64,000 bases of DNA from Bordetella genomosp. 9. GTDB lineage: Bacteria > Pseudomonadota > Gammaproteobacteria > Burkholderiales > Burkholderiaceae_B. Within the stretch, counting starts at the first letter, position 1. Every line of letters begins with the position of its first letter. The DNA lies in the NCBI RefSeq assembly GCF_002261425.1, contig NZ_NEVJ01000003.1, positions 1,550,001-1,614,000 of the forward strand, in the 5' to 3' direction. This document shows, one piece after another, positions 62,456 to 64,000 of this stretch. Under the pieces are notes generated by a model. The model was given only the letters and a program-made list of their open reading frames with translations, had not been told where the DNA came from and ran no database searches. Made by a program: the position numbers and the translations under genes.

Positions 62456-63028
62456 TCAGCGCGGCCCGCGCTGCGGCGACCGTGCCGCCGGCCCCTCCTT
62501 GGCCGTGCGGCCGCCGGAAACCACGCCCGGCGCGGGACGCACGCCCGCGGCGGCGCCCGCGCCCTGGCCCGCCCCCGGGCGCGCGCCAGGGGCTCCCGTG
62601 CCTGGCCCCACGCTGAGCCCGGCGGCCTGCAATGCCTGGGCCTTGCGCGGACCGATGCCCCGCACGCGATCGGACAGGTCTTCCATCGACTCGAAACGCC
62701 CGCCGCGTTCACGCTCCTTGACGATGGTTTCCGCGGTCTTGGGACCGACGCCGCGGATGGTCCGCAACTGGTCGACGCTGGCGCTGTTCACGTCCATCGC
62801 GTGGGCCGGCAGGACCGCCAGGGCAAGGCCGGCCGCCAGGGCCAGCCGGCCCAGCGCGGTCGGCCAGCGTCCGCGCCGCGCAGCAGGCGCGCCGGGCGTA
62901 CCCGGAGTGCCGGTCCTACCGGGCGTACCCGGCGTGCCTGGAATGCCGGGCACACTGGGCGCACCGGACGCGGTGCCGCACGGGGGCGGCTGGACAGTCG
63001 CCACGGGGTTGTACAGGAAAGGATTCAT
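62456..63028 (-). CDS. ComEA-like helix-hairpin-helix protein with collagen-like N terminus
   Basis: A 190-residue protein. Residues 80-140 hold the double helix-hairpin-helix of ComEA (MDVNSASVDQLRTIRGVGPKTAETIV, RGIGPRKAQAL), which binds double-stranded DNA without sequence preference. A hydrophobic segment ending PAHA (about 58-77) would export or anchor this domain. Unusually, 50 residues precede it, including GIPGTPGTPGRTGTPGTPGAP. No ATG, GTG or TTG lies between them and the hydrophobic segment, and GGAGG supports the upstream ATG. The C-terminal 50 residues are Gly/Ala/Pro-rich. Confidence 0.85.
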   Translation of the reverse strand: MNPFLYNPVATVQPPPCGTASGAPSVPGIPGTPGTPGRTGTPGTPGAPAARRGRWPTALGRLALAAGLALAVLPAHAMDVNSASVDQLRTIRGVGPKTAETIVKERERGGRFESMEDLSDRVRGIGPRKAQALQAAGLSVGPGTGAPGARPGAGQGAGAAAGVRPAPGVVSGGRTAKEGPAARSPQRGPR

Positions 63029-63190
63029 GGTGCCTCCGGACAGCGTAAAGGCGTTGATGGGCGGCGTCTGGAACGCCGGACCCATCATTGCTCGCCGCAA
63101 TCCGAGGCGGGGCGCGAGTGAACGGAAAGGTCCACCCGCATATTCACGCACGCCCCGCCGCGATGCCGGCGCGGAGCATGCTCGGGTGCG

Positions 63191-64000
63191 TCAGCCCCGC
63201 GCGCGCCAGTAGCGCACGTATTCCGCCACGCCGGTCTGCACGTCCCGCATGGGCTGCTCGAAGCCGGCCCCGCGCAGCCTGCTGGTATCGGCCTGGGTGT
63301 AGCTCTGGTATCGCCCCTTCAGGTCTTCCGGAAAGGGGATATAGCGGATCAAGCCCTGGCTGACCAGTTGTTCCAGCGGCAGCGGCGCTTCGCCACGCTC
63401 TTCGCGCAGGCTGTTGACCACGGCCATGGCCACGTCGTTGAACGGCTGGGCACGTCCGGTACCGCAGTTGAAGATGCCCGAGGTCTTGGGGTTGTCCAGG
63501 AAATGCAGGTTCACCGCCACCACGTCTTCGACCGAGATGAAGTCCCGGCTCTGGCCGCCGTCGGGGTAGCCGTCCCAGCCCGCGAACAGGCGCACGTGCC
63601 CTTCCGCCAGGAACTGGTTCATGTTGTGGAAGGCCACGGACGCCATGCGGCCCTTGTGCTGCTCGTGCGGCCCGTAGACATTGAAGTAGCGCAGCCCCAC
63701 GACCTGCGCCGTCAGGGAAGCCATGCGCGTGCGGACCACCTGGTCGAACAGCAGCTTGGAATAGCCATAGACGTTCAGCGGCCGTTCGTTGACGGGGTCT
63801 TCCGCATAGACCGACGACCCGCCATAGGTGGCGGCCGACGATGCATACAGGAAAGGCACGCATTCGGACTGGCAATAGTCGAACAACTCCAGCGTGACGC
63901 GGTAGTTGTTGTCCATCATGTACTTGCCGTTGCGCTCGGTCGTATCGGAGCACGCCCCCTGGTGCAGCACCGCGCGGATCTTCGGCAATGCGCGCCGGCC
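63191..64000 (-). CDS. hldD: ADP-L-glycero-D-manno-heptose-6-epimerase (5' end cut by window)
   Basis: At least 270 residues of an extended short-chain dehydrogenase, truncated at the right window edge. Visible marks are [31 protein letters not shown], the catalytic [14 protein letters not shown] (YxxxK), [23 protein letters not shown] in outline and [12 protein letters not shown]. All match HldD, which makes the heptose precursor of the LPS inner core. The N-terminal NADP motif lies beyond the window. Confidence 0.96.
   Translation of the reverse strand, partial: GRRALPKIRAVLHQGACSDTTERNGKYMMDNNYRVTLELFDYCQSECVPFLYASSAATYGGSSVYAEDPVNERPLNVYGYSKLLFDQVVRTRMASLTAQVVGLRYFNVYGPHEQHKGRMASVAFHNMNQFLAEGHVRLFAGWDGYPDGGQSRDFISVEDVVAVNLHFLDNPKTSGIFNCGTGRAQPFNDVAMAVVNSLREERGEAPLPLEQLVSQGLIRYIPFPEDLKGRYQSYTQADTSRLRGAGFEQPMRDVQTGVAEYVRYWRARG

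Overview
The window is a GC-rich, gene-dense stretch of a bacterial chromosome. It holds about 60 intact protein genes, one tRNA and no insertion sequence, prophage or CRISPR array. Protein content and gene order point to a betaproteobacterium of the family Alcaligenaceae, the Bordetella/Achromobacter group. The pointers are the block etfB-etfA-acyl-CoA dehydrogenase beside an AcuC-type deacetylase, mltB, cysM, comEA and hldD; a paa cluster with paaN; the ispH/fkpB/radC/rpmE2 neighbourhood; and many small TAT-secreted or catabolic operons. This is inference from recognisable families, because no 16S gene is present.

Layout. 0.1-4.4 kb: a catabolic island (MFS permease, amidase, DUF2848 protein, FCD-type GntR regulator). 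4.5-5.8 kb: tRNA-Thr(CGT), a YetF-like membrane protein and a CinA/PncC deamidase. 5.9-9.4 kb: a three-gene periplasmic dehydrogenase complex (TAT subunit, GMC flavoprotein, dihaem cytochrome c). 9.4-12.0 kb: a low-complexity secreted protein, a zinc alcohol/formaldehyde dehydrogenase and a membrane protein. 12.1-16.5 kb: a UTRA-type GntR regulator, a beta-hydroxyacid dehydrogenase and the divergent pair kdgD/garD for galactarate use. 16.6-20 kb: housekeeping (maiA, ispH, fkpB, radC, rpmE2). 20.1-23.3 kb: an ArnT-like glycosyltransferase and a MATE exporter. 23.3-32.5 kb: the phenylacetate operon paaABCDE-N-G-I-K with divergent paaX. 32.5-38.6 kb: orn, an M48 protease, rsgA, a CoA pyrophosphatase, rplS, a small membrane protein and an SOS-controlled radical SAM protein. 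38.9-45.9 kb: a single-direction sulfate operon (sbp-cysT-cysW-cysA-cysH-cysD-cysN). 46.1-53.3 kb: an exported-protein locus (PhoD phosphatase lipoprotein, PF04185 phosphoesterase lipoprotein, dihaem peroxidase, two unknowns). 53.6-55.2 kb: a prolyl-4-hydroxylase-like oxygenase and a peroxiredoxin. 55.4-64 kb: acyl-CoA dehydrogenase with ETF, an AcuC deacetylase, mltB, cysM, comEA and a truncated hldD.

How parts work together. The paa genes activate phenylacetate to its CoA ester, epoxidise the ring and isomerise it to the oxepin. PaaX sits across the divergent promoter, where a perfect 10-bp inverted repeat overlaps a near-consensus promoter. The sulfate operon takes sulfate from import to sulfite; cysM at the other end of the window makes cysteine. 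kdgD and garD share a pair of near-identical 13-bp operator candidates. The radical SAM gene carries a textbook LexA box. The most under-described units are the phosphoesterase/dihaem peroxidase locus, the DUF2848-amidase-MFS unit, and a 2OG oxygenase whose active-site region contains a tandem-repeat expansion.
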